NCBI RefSeq assembly: GCF_019803445.1
Contig: NZ_CP081844.1
Span: 2,430,501-2,494,500 of the forward strand
Direction of reading: 5' to 3'
DNA from: Caenibius sp. WL
GTDB lineage: Bacteria > Pseudomonadota > Alphaproteobacteria > Sphingomonadales > Sphingomonadaceae
Length of the DNA: 64,000 nt
The notes below the pieces were generated by a model, which was not told where the DNA came from, did no database searches, and worked only from the letters and a program-made list of their open reading frames with translations. Shown one piece after another: positions 27,292-36,266 of this stretch. Each line of letters starts with the position of its first letter. The stretch's first letter is position 1. Made by a program: the position numbers and the translations under genes.

Positions 27292-27746
27292 CGGGTTTCC
27301 GCCACAGCCGCCTGGGCCTGTGCTTCCGTCATGTCCTTCAATTCACGGGGAACATAGTTTTCGTCGTGCTTGGCCAGCAGATTGTCCGCCACGAAGATTC
27401 CGCTGCCATCCAGGCGGCCTTCCGCGACCACGCCCGATCCTTCAACGAACAGAGCGGGCACAATCCCCGCATAACGCACCGGCCTCCGCGCTTTTCCGTC
27501 ACCGACAACGAAGGCGATCGTCACCCCGTCCGCCATGGTCTTGATTGAGCCCTGCTCCACCATGCCGCCCAGACGCACGGCCTGCCCCACCTCTGGTGGA
27601 TTCTCCGCCATTTCGCTGGGCACGTAGAAATAGTTGGCCTGGCTGCGCAAAGCCCATGCCGCCAGCAAGCCCGCGCCGATCAGCGCGGCAAGAGCGATCA
27701 CCACCAGCACGAGCCGCTGATGCTTGGCCTTGATCCCGGTGTTCAT
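27288..27746 (-). CDS. ccmE: Heme chaperone CcmE
   Basis: 152 residues: single N-terminal helix and an OB-fold periplasmic domain. The covalent heme His is in LLAKHDENYVP (H-x-x-x-Y). The ATG overlaps the ccmD stop by four bases. It receives heme through CcmC and passes it to CcmF. Confidence 0.97.
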   Translation of the reverse strand: MNTGIKAKHQRLVLVVIALAALIGAGLLAAWALRSQANYFYVPSEMAENPPEVGQAVRLGGMVEQGSIKTMADGVTIAFVVGDGKARRPVRYAGIVPALFVEGSGVVAEGRLDGSGIFVADNLLAKHDENYVPRELKDMTEAQAQAAVAETR

Positions 27747-27883
27747 CGTCTCTTGATCCTGTCGCGCCGCGCTTCGGCCCGGCGCATGGCCAGCCAGCTC
27801 CACCCGGCCACGGCGAGCGTGCCGACAACTCCGATGGCATAGGCCGCGAGGACGAATGTCCACTGATCGAGCGCTTCACGCAT
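27743..27883 (-). CDS. ccmD: Heme exporter protein CcmD
   Basis: 46 residues read from the minus strand: MREALDQWTFVLAAYAIGVV, then more of one membrane helix and a basic end (ARRDRIKRR). CcmD is always this small, with one helix and a positively charged tail; it stabilises the CcmABC-CcmE complex. It lies in the expected slot, six bases after ccmC stop and overlapping ccmE by four. Confidence 0.88.
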   Translation of the reverse strand: MREALDQWTFVLAAYAIGVVGTLAVAGWSWLAMRRAEARRDRIKRR

Positions 27884-27889
27884 AGACGC

Positions 27890-28612
27890 TCATGCCTCCA
27901 GCGCTTTACGGCGCAGCCGCGCCTCTGCCTGGATGTTGGCCAGCAAAGCCCGCATCCGCGCCAGGACGATGCCACCGAACAGCAGCGAAAAACCGAGCAT
28001 CGCGGCCAGCAGGGGCCAGAGAAACACCGGATCGATGGCCGATTTTCCGACAGTGATGCTGGGCGGTTGATGGAGCGAGTTCCACCACACCACCGAACGG
28101 TTGATGATCGGCACATTGATCGCACCGACCAGGCCGAAAATCGCCGGAATCCGGCTCGACGCGCCATCCCGTTCCGCCGCGCCCGCCAGCGCGATATAGG
28201 CGAAATAGAGGAACAGCAGCACCAGAAAGCTGGTCAACCGGCCATCCCAGACCCACCATGTGCCCCATGTCGGCCGTGCCCAGATCGAACCGGTCAACAG
28301 GCAGATCGCGGTGAAAGCCGCGCCGGGGACCGCCACCCCTCGCGCCGCGATGCTGGCCAGCGGATGCCGCCACACCAGTTGAACCAGGCTGGCGATCGCA
28401 ATCGCGGCCCATCCCCCCATGCCCAGCCATGCAGCGGGCACGTGGATGAAGAGGATGCGCACCGTATCCCCCATCAATCGATCCGGCGGCACGACGAAAA
28501 AACCCCAGGCGAGCGCCACGGCAGCGATCAGCAGGCCGCTGCCGAACAGCAGCGGAGTCAGCCAGCGCGCCAGCTTCAAAAAACGGGTCGGATTGGCAAA
28601 ACCGTGCATCAT
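27890..28612 (-). CDS. ccmC: Heme exporter protein CcmC
   Basis: 240 residues, six membrane helices, with the Trp-rich heme-handling motif ARPTWGTWWVWDGRLTS and conserved His in FIHVPAAW. It loads heme on CcmE. The start is one of two adjacent ATGs (28612 or 28609). First gene of ccmCDEFGHI; ccmA and ccmB, which form the associated ABC transporter, are not here. Confidence 0.95.
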   Translation of the reverse strand: MMHGFANPTRFLKLARWLTPLLFGSGLLIAAVALAWGFFVVPPDRLMGDTVRILFIHVPAAWLGMGGWAAIAIASLVQLVWRHPLASIAARGVAVPGAAFTAICLLTGSIWARPTWGTWWVWDGRLTSFLVLLFLYFAYIALAGAAERDGASSRIPAIFGLVGAINVPIINRSVVWWNSLHQPPSITVGKSAIDPVFLWPLLAAMLGFSLLFGGIVLARMRALLANIQAEARLRRKALEA

Positions 28613-28783
28613 GAGACCTAGGCTGCGACCCTTGGCAGGTGCGGCCCGGATAGACAAGTGCGACCGGATTGTATCACCGATTAAGGCCGTAATTGCCCGC
28701 CTTGCGGTGCTCGTTCAGGATTGATGCGGTTCACTTGAACCGAAGGAGCACCGTTACAAATACGGAGCACACCGCAGAAAAGC

Positions 28784-28861
28784 TGGGGCGACCGAGGGGT
28801 CTCGAACCCCCGACCTCCGGTACCACAAACCGGCGCTCTAACCAACTGAGCTACGGTCGCC
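28784..28861 (-). tRNA. tRNA-His (GTG anticodon)
   Basis: Minus-strand cloverleaf with acceptor GCGACCG/CGGTCGC, an encoded G-1 opposite C73 as tRNA-His needs, D arm GCTC/GAGC, anticodon stem CCGGT/ACCGG with loop TTGTGGT (anticodon GTG), T loop TTCGAGA and encoded CCA at 28784-28786. Confidence 0.95.
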
Positions 28862-29002
28862 ACTCCAGCATCGCGCCATTCGCAAAGGGAACGGCGTCGG
28901 CGGCGAGCCTCTGGCATAGAGCGCGCGCTTTGGGAAGTGAAAATCGCGTATCATGCACAGGGAATTATTTGCGCGGGCGACCGGGCAAGCTATCCCTGTT
29001 GC

Positions 29003-29635
29003 ATGACGCGACCCGGCGACACTTCGGCGCAACGCCTGCTTACGTGGCCCGGTATCCGGCGCACGCCAACGCCGCTGCTTGAACTGTTCACCATACCGCG
29101 TTTTCTCGATGCGGCGCATTGCGCAGGGCTCATCGCGCTGATCGACGCCAACCGCCGCCCCTCCACCATTGCCGACCCCAACGGCGACGCTTACTTCCGC
29201 ACCAGCGAAACCTGCGATCTCGATCACGGGGAACCGGCGGTGACCATGCTGGAGGAGTTGCTGTTCCATCTCAGCGGAATCGATCCCACGCACGGGGAGG
29301 CGCTGCAAGGGCAACGCTACGATGTGGACCAGGAGTTCAAAGCCCACACCGACTATTTCGAGCCTGGCGGCATGGATTACCACCGCTATTGCGCAACCGC
29401 CGGGCAGCGCACCTGGACGGCGATGATCTATCTTAACGAGCCCGTTGCAGGGGGTGGCACGCGCTTCAAGCAGATCGGCAAGACGTTCCAGCCGGAAACC
29501 GGGAAATTGCTGATCTGGAACAATCGCCATGCCGATGGGCGGGTGAATCCGGTCACGCTTCACCACGGCATGAAAGTGCGCAAGGGAATCAAATACGTGA
29601 TCACCAAATGGTATCGCGAATATCCGTGGCGATGA
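29003..29635 (+). CDS. Prolyl 4-hydroxylase-like 2OG-Fe(II) oxygenase
   Basis: 210 residues with a P4H fold: DVDQEFKAHTDYFEP holds the H-x-D pair, and LHHGMKVRKGIKYVITKW holds the distal His and the Lys that binds 2-oxoglutarate. The WNNRHADGR stretch fits bacterial P4H-like proteins. The substrate is unknown. ATG at 29003 is preferred over one at 28937, which runs back into the tRNA-His leader region. A terminator follows at 29676. Confidence 0.88.
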   Translation: MTRPGDTSAQRLLTWPGIRRTPTPLLELFTIPRFLDAAHCAGLIALIDANRRPSTIADPNGDAYFRTSETCDLDHGEPAVTMLEELLFHLSGIDPTHGEALQGQRYDVDQEFKAHTDYFEPGGMDYHRYCATAGQRTWTAMIYLNEPVAGGGTRFKQIGKTFQPETGKLLIWNNRHADGRVNPVTLHHGMKVRKGIKYVITKWYREYPWR

Positions 29636-29675
29636 TTGCCCAGTGAAGGCGTGTATGAAATGCCGGACAGGAACA

Positions 29676-29703
29676 AAAAAGGCGGCCCCAAGGCCGCCTT
29701 TTC
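29676..29703. terminator. Bidirectional intrinsic terminator (rpmE / oxygenase)
   Basis: AAAAGGCGGCC and GGCCGCCTTTT are perfect inverted arms around a CCAA loop, with extra A residues on the left, serving both rpmE (minus) and the oxygenase gene (plus). Confidence 0.85.
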
Positions 29704-29728
29704 GGTAATCGATGCAGTCGCGCGTCGC

Positions 29729-29956
29729 TTACTGCTTCTTGAGCGAGAGGCCGCCGAAACGCTTGTTGAAGCGCGCCACCTGGCCACCTTCGTTGACCAC
29801 GCGGTTGCCGCCCGTCCAGGCCGGGTGGCTGGTCGGATCGATTTCCAGCGCCAGCGTGTCGCCTTCCTTGCCCCAGGTCGAGCGGGTTTCGAACACGGTG
29901 CCGTCGGTCATCTGCACCTTGATCGTGTGATAATCTGGATGGGTATCGGCCTTCAT
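29729..29956 (-). CDS. rpmE: 50S ribosomal protein L31
   Basis: 75 residues beginning [19 protein letters not shown] and containing TSHPAWTGG and [13 protein letters not shown], standard for alphaproteobacterial L31. The zinc-binding cysteines of other L31 types are absent (Cys-minus form). ACGGAG ten bases before the ATG at 29956 decides the start. Confidence 0.97.
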   Translation of the reverse strand: MKADTHPDYHTIKVQMTDGTVFETRSTWGKEGDTLALEIDPTSHPAWTGGNRVVNEGGQVARFNKRFGGLSLKKQ

Positions 29957-30052
29957 GGCGATCATGCTCCGTAAACGCGAGCCGGTTCCGACCGGCTCTT
30001 CGGATGGATAGAATGCGGCGCCCATAAAGGCGAGCGCCGCGAAAAGCAAGGA

Positions 30053-30517
30053 TTACTCCCCTTCGGCGGGGGGATCGGCAATCATCGCGGTGAACTGCAC
30101 TTCGCAGGCCACTTTGTCGCCCAGCATGGCCTTGCCCCAGAACTTGCACACCCGTGCGCGCTTCTGGACAAAACCGACATGCAGATCGAGCAGACAGCCG
30201 GGTTCCACGGGATTGCGGAACTTCGCATCCTCGATCGCCATGAAATAGACCAGCTTGCCCGACCCGGCGAGTTCCAGCGATTCGATCGCCAGAATCGCCG
30301 CCGATTGGGCGAGCGCTTCGATGATCAGAACGCCCGGCATGATCGGCCTTCCAGGGAAATGCCCCTGGAAGAACTGTTCGTTGAAGCTGACCGCCTTGAC
30401 CGCGTGAATTTCCTCACCGACCGTCAGCTTCTCCACCCGGTCAACCAGAAGGAGAGGATAACGGTGCGGCAGAGCATTGAGAATCTTACGAATATCGTAA
30501 GATTTGACTTCGCTCAT
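30053..30517 (-). CDS. fabZ: 3-hydroxyacyl-ACP dehydratase FabZ
   Basis: 154 residues of hotdog fold, catalytic His and Glu in [20 protein letters not shown]. It dehydrates 3-hydroxyacyl-ACP in fatty acid synthesis. It follows skp by 21 bases. In most Gram-negatives lpxD separates skp from fabZ and lpxA/lpxB follow; none is present here. Confidence 0.97.
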   Translation of the reverse strand: MSEVKSYDIRKILNALPHRYPLLLVDRVEKLTVGEEIHAVKAVSFNEQFFQGHFPGRPIMPGVLIIEALAQSAAILAIESLELAGSGKLVYFMAIEDAKFRNPVEPGCLLDLHVGFVQKRARVCKFWGKAMLGDKVACEVQFTAMIADPPAEGE

Positions 30518-30538
30518 CAGATTGCCCCCGCCAAGCTC

Positions 30539-31222
30539 TTAGCGGCCGCTGGTGGCCGGTTGAGTCGCCGCCGGAGCAGCCGCAGGTGCGGCAGCGCCCT
30601 GCTGTTGCTGCTGCGCGGCCTGCTGCTCACGCATCTGGCGCGGCAGCCAGCCCTGCGGCGGCACCAGTTGCGCCGACGGCAGCACAGCGTTCAGTTCGTT
30701 CAGCACCTGCTGCGTCAGATTGTAGCCTTCGTCAGCGTGCAGCACCGAATCGGGCGTCAGGACCAGACCGATCTTGCTCTTCGACGCGGCGGCCTTGATC
30801 GCTTCATCGATCTTGTCGTTGATCTGTTCTTCGACATAAGCGCTCGACAGCGCCACCGGCTGCAGGATCGACTGGATCTCACGCTGGCCGTTCTGTTCGA
30901 TCTGCTGGATCGTGTTGGCCTGCTGCTGCAGCGAAGGCACATTCGGATTGGCCGCCTGGCTTTCGGCGTTGAACTTGTCGACCAGCGGCTTGAGCTGCGC
31001 TTCAACCTGCGCCTTCTTGGCCTTCGCCGCGTCAAGCTGCGCCTTGTACGTTACCGGACGCTGCTGTTCCGCGTTCTTGTACGCGTTCGAATTGGCGATC
31101 ACGGCGCTGTAATTGACGATACCGATACCCTTGACGACCTGCGCGGCGGCAGGTGCGATGGCGATGGGAGCAGCCGAGAGAACGAGACCGGCAGCAACGG
31201 CCGATTTGAGAAGAAGCTTCAT
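30539..31222 (-). CDS. skp: OmpH/Skp family periplasmic chaperone
   Basis: 227 residues: signal peptide ending AAAQ, then the OmpH region with long helices (KNAEQQRPVTYKAQLDAAKA) and a low-complexity end of Gln and Ala/Pro. Skp holds unfolded outer-membrane proteins on their way to BamA. Its ATG shares one base with the bamA stop. The poly-Gln/Ala tail is longer than in E. coli Skp. Confidence 0.9.
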   Translation of the reverse strand: MKLLLKSAVAAGLVLSAAPIAIAPAAAQVVKGIGIVNYSAVIANSNAYKNAEQQRPVTYKAQLDAAKAKKAQVEAQLKPLVDKFNAESQAANPNVPSLQQQANTIQQIEQNGQREIQSILQPVALSSAYVEEQINDKIDEAIKAAASKSKIGLVLTPDSVLHADEGYNLTQQVLNELNAVLPSAQLVPPQGWLPRQMREQQAAQQQQQGAAAPAAAPAATQPATSGR

Positions 31223-33831
31223 CAGAATTGGGTCCCTACGTTGAACGAGAATGCCTTGGTGTCATCGCCCTTGACCTTGAGCAGAGCCTTGGCGAAGTCG
31301 ATCCGGAGCGGACCGAACGGTGAGTTCCAGTTGACGCCCACGCCGATGCTGACACGCGGCCGGGGCGTATTGCCGAGAAATTCTTCCTTGAACGGATAAG
31401 CCGCAATCACGTTTTCCGTCTTCCCGTCCGGAGCCAGCTTCTCGGTCGTATAGATTGGCGTATCAAGCTGCTTACCGTCAGCACCCACGTATTGCAGGTA
31501 GAGCGGCGTTTCGAGACTGCCCGTCTTGGGCGTCGTCAAACCCCAGACAGCGCCCGCATCGACAAAGATGGAGGGCCGCAGACCCATTTCACGGGCGCCG
31601 CTACCCATCGGAATTTCAAGCTCCGCCCGAGCGACGTAATAAGCGTGACCGCCCAGTGCGTCGTCGGTTGCATCGCTGCGGCTGGTATTGACCGTGCCAT
31701 CGTCATTCAGGCGATAACGGATAACGCGCGGGCCAACGCCGCGGATATCGAAGCCGCGAATCTGAGGCTCGCCAAGGAAGAAGCGGTCCGTGATGCGAAC
31801 ATCGTCAACACCTTCGCCGCCGCGCTTCTTGAACGACTTGATATAGCCGCCTTCGGCCGAAACCGAAAAGATGAAGCCACCGCCCACCGGCCAGTACTTC
31901 GAAGCCTGCCCCGTAAAGCGGGCATAGCGCACATCGCCGCCCAGCCCCGCGAAATCGATACCCACGGTGACATTGTGGCCGCGCGTCGGGCGATAGCGGC
32001 TGTCGCGCGTGTCATAGACCAGCGACGCACCGATCATCGAGCTGAGATCCTTGCCCAGGGCATCGCACAGATAACGGCCCGCCAGCAGCGGATCGCACTG
32101 CTTCACACCCGGCGTTTCACGATCGGTGTAGAACTGATCGTCCAGCGAAACGTCGTCATAGTTCAGGGTATACCGCCCGATGGCCGAAAGATATTCGGTC
32201 AGCGGCACGCCCACACGGGCTTGGAAACCGGTCGTCGAACGCTTGTAGGTCGTGTTCCGCTTGCTGCCGAAATAGTTCCAGCTGTTCATGTCGCGGCGAT
32301 AGACATCGAGACCGAACGACACGTTGTTGTCGAACAGGTAAGGCTCCACGAAACTCACCTGCGCAGCCTTGGTGTAGCGCGAGAAGTTGAGGCTCAGGCC
32401 CAGCGTCTGTCCCCGGCCGCGGAAGTTGTTCTGGCGGATCGAGCCGGAAAGGATGAAGCTTTCAAGGCTGGAGAAGCCCGCCGAAAGCTGCAATTCGCCG
32501 GTCGGTTTTTCCTGAACGTTCGCTTCGAGCACGATCCGGTCGGGCGCACTGCCTTCCTTCTGCTCGACTTCGAAGTTCTCCTGAAAATAGCCCAGCGACT
32601 TGATGCGGTTGGTGGTCCGCTTGATCTTGAGAGAGTTGAACGCGTCGCCTTCCGCGATACGGAATTCGCGGCGGATCACCTTGTCCTGCGTCAGAGTGTT
32701 GCCGTTGATGTTGACTTTCTCGACATAGACGCGCGGCGCTTCGGCCAGCGTGAAATCCACCGACATGGTGAGATTGTCTTTGTTGCGGCGGAAATTCGGC
32801 CGCACATCGGCAAAGGCATAACCCAGCGAACCGGCGGCTTCGCTCAGGCTCTCGACCGTGTCTTCGACTTCCTTGGCGTTGTACCAGTCGCCTTCCTTCA
32901 TCGGCAGCTTGGCGGTGAGATCCGCGCTCTTGAAGTCGCGAAGCTGACTTTCCACGTTGACGGGGCCGAACTTGTACCTGTCGCCTTCCTCGACGACGTA
33001 GGTGATGATGAAGTCCTTCTTGTCCGGGGTCAGTTCGGCCACGGCCGAAACAACGCGGAAATCGGCATAGCCTTCCGTCAGGTAGAACTGGCGCAGCTTC
33101 TGCTGGTCGAAAGCCAGACGATCCGGATCATAGCCGGTGTTCGAACTGAACAGGCGGAAGAAGCGCGCCTGCTTGGTCACCATCTGCTCTCGCAGGTCGC
33201 CGTCGGAGAATTTCTCGTTGCCGATGATGTTGATCTGGCGGACCTTGGATTTCGGCCCTTCGCTGATCTCGTACACGATATCGACGCGGTTCTGCTCAAG
33301 CTCGACCATCTTCGGTTCTACAGTGGCGGCAAAGCGGCCCTTGCGCTTGTACAGTTCGATGATGCGGGCCACATCGGCGCGCACTTTGGAACGGGTGAAG
33401 ATCTGCCGCGGCGCCATCTTGATCTCTGGCAGGATCTTGTCGTCCTTGATCCGCTTGTTCCCTTCCAGGATGATGCGGTTGATGATCGGGTTTTCCTTTA
33501 CCTGGATCACCACATTGCCGCCTTCGTTGCGGATCGACACGTCCGCGAACAGTTCGGTGGCGTAAAGGTCCTTGAGCGCCTGGTCGGCGGCGGCCTGGGT
33601 ATAGGGCTGCCCTTCGCGAAGCTGGATGTAGCTGAGGATCGTCTGCTGCTCGAGGCGCTGCGACCCCACGACAGTGAGCGAACGGATCGTTTCCGCATCG
33701 GTTGGGGCCGCGCTCAACAGCGGGGGAGCGGTCTGCGCATCCTGGGCATATGCGGCAACAGGCACACCACCGAGGATCGTTCCGCCCAGCAAGATCACTG
33801 CCAGACGCGAAGCGTTGTAATTATTGCCCAT
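31222..33831 (-). CDS. bamA: Outer membrane assembly factor BamA
   Basis: 869 residues from the ATG at 33831, whose product starts with a clean signal peptide (LAVILLGGTILGGVPVAAYA). Five POTRA domains follow (for example IQVKENPIINRIILEGNKRI), then the Omp85 barrel with GxRGF-type EPQIRGFDIRGVG loop 6 motif, ending GTQF. It inserts beta-barrel proteins in the outer membrane. An upstream in-frame ATG at 33873 is possible. Follows rseP by 166 bases, the usual order. Confidence 0.97.
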   Translation of the reverse strand: MGNNYNASRLAVILLGGTILGGVPVAAYAQDAQTAPPLLSAAPTDAETIRSLTVVGSQRLEQQTILSYIQLREGQPYTQAAADQALKDLYATELFADVSIRNEGGNVVIQVKENPIINRIILEGNKRIKDDKILPEIKMAPRQIFTRSKVRADVARIIELYKRKGRFAATVEPKMVELEQNRVDIVYEISEGPKSKVRQINIIGNEKFSDGDLREQMVTKQARFFRLFSSNTGYDPDRLAFDQQKLRQFYLTEGYADFRVVSAVAELTPDKKDFIITYVVEEGDRYKFGPVNVESQLRDFKSADLTAKLPMKEGDWYNAKEVEDTVESLSEAAGSLGYAFADVRPNFRRNKDNLTMSVDFTLAEAPRVYVEKVNINGNTLTQDKVIRREFRIAEGDAFNSLKIKRTTNRIKSLGYFQENFEVEQKEGSAPDRIVLEANVQEKPTGELQLSAGFSSLESFILSGSIRQNNFRGRGQTLGLSLNFSRYTKAAQVSFVEPYLFDNNVSFGLDVYRRDMNSWNYFGSKRNTTYKRSTTGFQARVGVPLTEYLSAIGRYTLNYDDVSLDDQFYTDRETPGVKQCDPLLAGRYLCDALGKDLSSMIGASLVYDTRDSRYRPTRGHNVTVGIDFAGLGGDVRYARFTGQASKYWPVGGGFIFSVSAEGGYIKSFKKRGGEGVDDVRITDRFFLGEPQIRGFDIRGVGPRVIRYRLNDDGTVNTSRSDATDDALGGHAYYVARAELEIPMGSGAREMGLRPSIFVDAGAVWGLTTPKTGSLETPLYLQYVGADGKQLDTPIYTTEKLAPDGKTENVIAAYPFKEEFLGNTPRPRVSIGVGVNWNSPFGPLRIDFAKALLKVKGDDTKAFSFNVGTQF

Positions 33832-33997
33832 GCGGCTCAAGTCCCGTCCAAAGTTCGACACGGTAATTCCCATCGTTCGACGGCTGCCCCAATACGGCAG
33901 GGCAACCGCAGCAAACAATCGCCGCCCTGTGCCCGATCAACAGACACCAATCAAGCGGAAGCACATTACGATTGCCTGCCTTGCATTCCTTTCCCGG

Positions 33998-35113
33998 CTA
34001 GCTCCCGAAGATCGGCAGCGAGATCAGGTCGTTTATCGTCACGAAAAGCATCAGGGCCAGCACGAGCGCCATGCCGGTCCGAAATGCCCATTCCTGACTT
34101 TGTTGGCCAAGCGGCTTCCGGCGAACCGCCTCCACGGCATAGAAAGCCAAATGCCCGCCATCAAGGGCCGGGATTGGCAAGAGATTGATGAATGCCAAGT
34201 TAATTGAAATGAGCGCCACAAAGTACGCAAAAGCACGCCATCCAAGCGTCAACTGCTCGCCGGAATACTTGGCGATCTTGATCGGTCCGCCCAGTTCCTC
34301 GACCGAGCGCCGCCCGGTCACGATCTGGCCGATCCCCTGGACCATCATCACCACGATATCGCCCGTCTGGCGCACGCCCAAAGTCACCGCTTCGACCGGC
34401 CCGACATCCTGCAATCGCCCGGTGACGGACGCGACACCGAGGCGGCCGATACGAAATTCGTTGCCGAAGCGGTCACGCTCCACAACTTCGGGGACACGGA
34501 ACGGAACATCGAAAGTCCGTTCCTCGCGCGTTACCGTCAGCACCATGTTCGCGCCGGGATTGGGCACCACACGGTTGCGCAGATCGTCAAAACTGGTCAC
34601 CGCCTTGCCATCGACGGCGGCGATGCGATCCCCCGGCGCCAGCCCCGCTTCGGCCGCGGCGGAACGTTCCGCCACCGCGCCGATCACCGGCGGCACCACC
34701 ATTTTGCCGTATGCGAAATTGAACGCGGCCAGGATCGCCACCGCCACCGCAAAATTGGTGAATGGCCCCGCGGCGACGATCAACGCGCGCTGCCACAAGG
34801 GCTGCGCCTGGAACGTCTGCGCCCGTTCCTTCTCGGGCAAGGCCAGCCATTCCTCGCTCGGCTGGCTGGCGGGATTCATATCGCCTGCGAACTGGACATA
34901 GCCGCCAAGCGGCAAGGCCGAGAGCTTCCACCGGGTTCCACGGCGATCCGTCCACCCGAACAGTTCCTTGCCGAAACCGATGGAAAACGCCGTCGCCTTG
35001 ACCCCGCACCAGCGGCCCACAAGATAGTGGCCGAGTTCGTGAACCGTCACCAAAGGCCCCAGCACCAGCAGGAAGCCGACGATCATCACGAAAATAGAGG
35101 GGGATTCGGTCAA
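33998..35113 (-). CDS. rseP: RIP metalloprotease RseP
   Basis: 371 residues if started at the TTG at 35113. Zinc site TVHELGHYLV (HExxH), PDZ domain about residues 120-200 (GLAPGDRIAAVDGKAVTSF), and PIPALDGGHL (the LDG motif) near the C-terminal helices. It performs intramembrane cleavage of an anti-sigma factor. The family usually begins a few residues before PSIFVMIVG, so TTG at 35113, one base past the dxr stop, or ATG at 35086 are both possible. Longer frames upstream cover dxr and are rejected. Confidence 0.94.
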   Translation of the reverse strand: MTESPSIFVMIVGFLLVLGPLVTVHELGHYLVGRWCGVKATAFSIGFGKELFGWTDRRGTRWKLSALPLGGYVQFAGDMNPASQPSEEWLALPEKERAQTFQAQPLWQRALIVAAGPFTNFAVAVAILAAFNFAYGKMVVPPVIGAVAERSAAAEAGLAPGDRIAAVDGKAVTSFDDLRNRVVPNPGANMVLTVTREERTFDVPFRVPEVVERDRFGNEFRIGRLGVASVTGRLQDVGPVEAVTLGVRQTGDIVVMMVQGIGQIVTGRRSVEELGGPIKIAKYSGEQLTLGWRAFAYFVALISINLAFINLLPIPALDGGHLAFYAVEAVRRKPLGQQSQEWAFRTGMALVLALMLFVTINDLISLPIFGS

Positions 35114-35114
35114 T

Positions 35115-36266
35115 TCAGGCCTGCTCCAGCAATGCACGCGCGCGCAAACGTGCTTCATGGTCGATTGCAAGCACATCGTCCAGCGATGAAGGCGCAGATG
35201 GCACCCCCGCCGCGAGCACGCGTTCGACATTTGCGGCGATACGCGTGAACCGGATCTGTCCGGCGAGGAACGCGGCGACCGCAATTTCGTTGGCTGCGTT
35301 CAGCACGGCAGGCGCCGCCCCGCCCGCCTGCGCCGCCTCGCGCGCCAGCCGCGTGGCCGGGAAACGCACCTCGTCAGGCGCGAAAAACGTGAGTTCGGCC
35401 AGGGCTGCCAGATCGAGCGATGGCATCGGCGTGTCCATCCGCTGTGGCCAGGCAAGGCAGGACGCGATCGGCACGCGCATATCGGACGGGCCAAGCTGCG
35501 CGAGGCTGGAACCGTCGCGATATTCGACCAGCGAATGAACGACGCTTTGCGGATGCACCACGATCGAAAGCCGGTCGAGCCCGACCGGGAACAGGTGCCA
35601 GGCCTCGATCAGTTCCAGCCCCTTGTTGAACATGGTCGCGGAATCGACGCTGATCTTCGCGCCCATGTCCCAGTTGGGATGTTTCACCGCCTGCGCGGGC
35701 GTGGCCGCATCGAGTTGTTCCTGCGTCCAGGTGCGGAACGGGCCGCCGCTGGCCGTCAGCGTGATACGCCGGACATCGGTCGGAGCGTTGGCGCCGAGGC
35801 ACTGGAAAATCGCATTGTGCTCGGAATCGAGCGGCAACAGCGTTGCCCCGTACCGTTCCACGGCGGCCATCATCACGTCGCCTGCGGAAACCAGCGCTTC
35901 CTTGTTCGCCAGGGCCACGGTCTTGCCCTGCTCGATCGCGGCCATGGTCGGTGCCAGCCCGGCACAGCCGACAATCGCCGCCACTGTCATATCCGCCCCT
36001 GCCGCCGCGGCGGCACAAAGCCCCTCTACCCCGCCCGCAGCGGCGATACCGCTTCCCGCCAGCGCCTCGCGCAATTCCGGCAGGCGCGTTTCATCGGCGA
36101 CAACAGCCATTTCCACGCCGAATTCCCGCGCCAGGCGCGCCAGTTCAGCGGCATTGCCGTTGGCGGTCAGCGCAACGACGCGCCACGCATCACGATTGCG
36201 GCGAATAAGGTCCAGCGTCGATGCGCCGATCGAGCCCGTGGCTCCGAGGATGGAGATGGTTCGCAT
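35115..36266 (-). CDS. dxr: 1-deoxy-D-xylulose 5-phosphate reductoisomerase
   Basis: 383 residues: NADPH fold with ILGATGSIGASTLDLI, LANKEALVSAGD, the metal/substrate site PLDSEHNAIFQCL, and KISVDSATMFNKGLE. It makes 2-C-methyl-erythritol 4-phosphate in the non-mevalonate isoprenoid path. The ATG at 36266 shares one base with the cdsA stop. The products feed uppS (36969) and the polyprenyl synthase (57483). Confidence 0.97.
   Translation of the reverse strand: MRTISILGATGSIGASTLDLIRRNRDAWRVVALTANGNAAELARLAREFGVEMAVVADETRLPELREALAGSGIAAAGGVEGLCAAAAAGADMTVAAIVGCAGLAPTMAAIEQGKTVALANKEALVSAGDVMMAAVERYGATLLPLDSEHNAIFQCLGANAPTDVRRITLTASGGPFRTWTQEQLDAATPAQAVKHPNWDMGAKISVDSATMFNKGLELIEAWHLFPVGLDRLSIVVHPQSVVHSLVEYRDGSSLAQLGPSDMRVPIASCLAWPQRMDTPMPSLDLAALAELTFFAPDEVRFPATRLAREAAQAGGAAPAVLNAANEIAVAAFLAGQIRFTRIAANVERVLAAGVPSAPSSLDDVLAIDHEARLRARALLEQA

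Noticed and set aside
31492-34188. Very long open frame (898 codons) opposite bamA on the plus strand
   Set aside because: It mirrors bamA almost exactly, has no family motifs and no ribosome binding site. In high-GC DNA the complement of a real gene often stays open.
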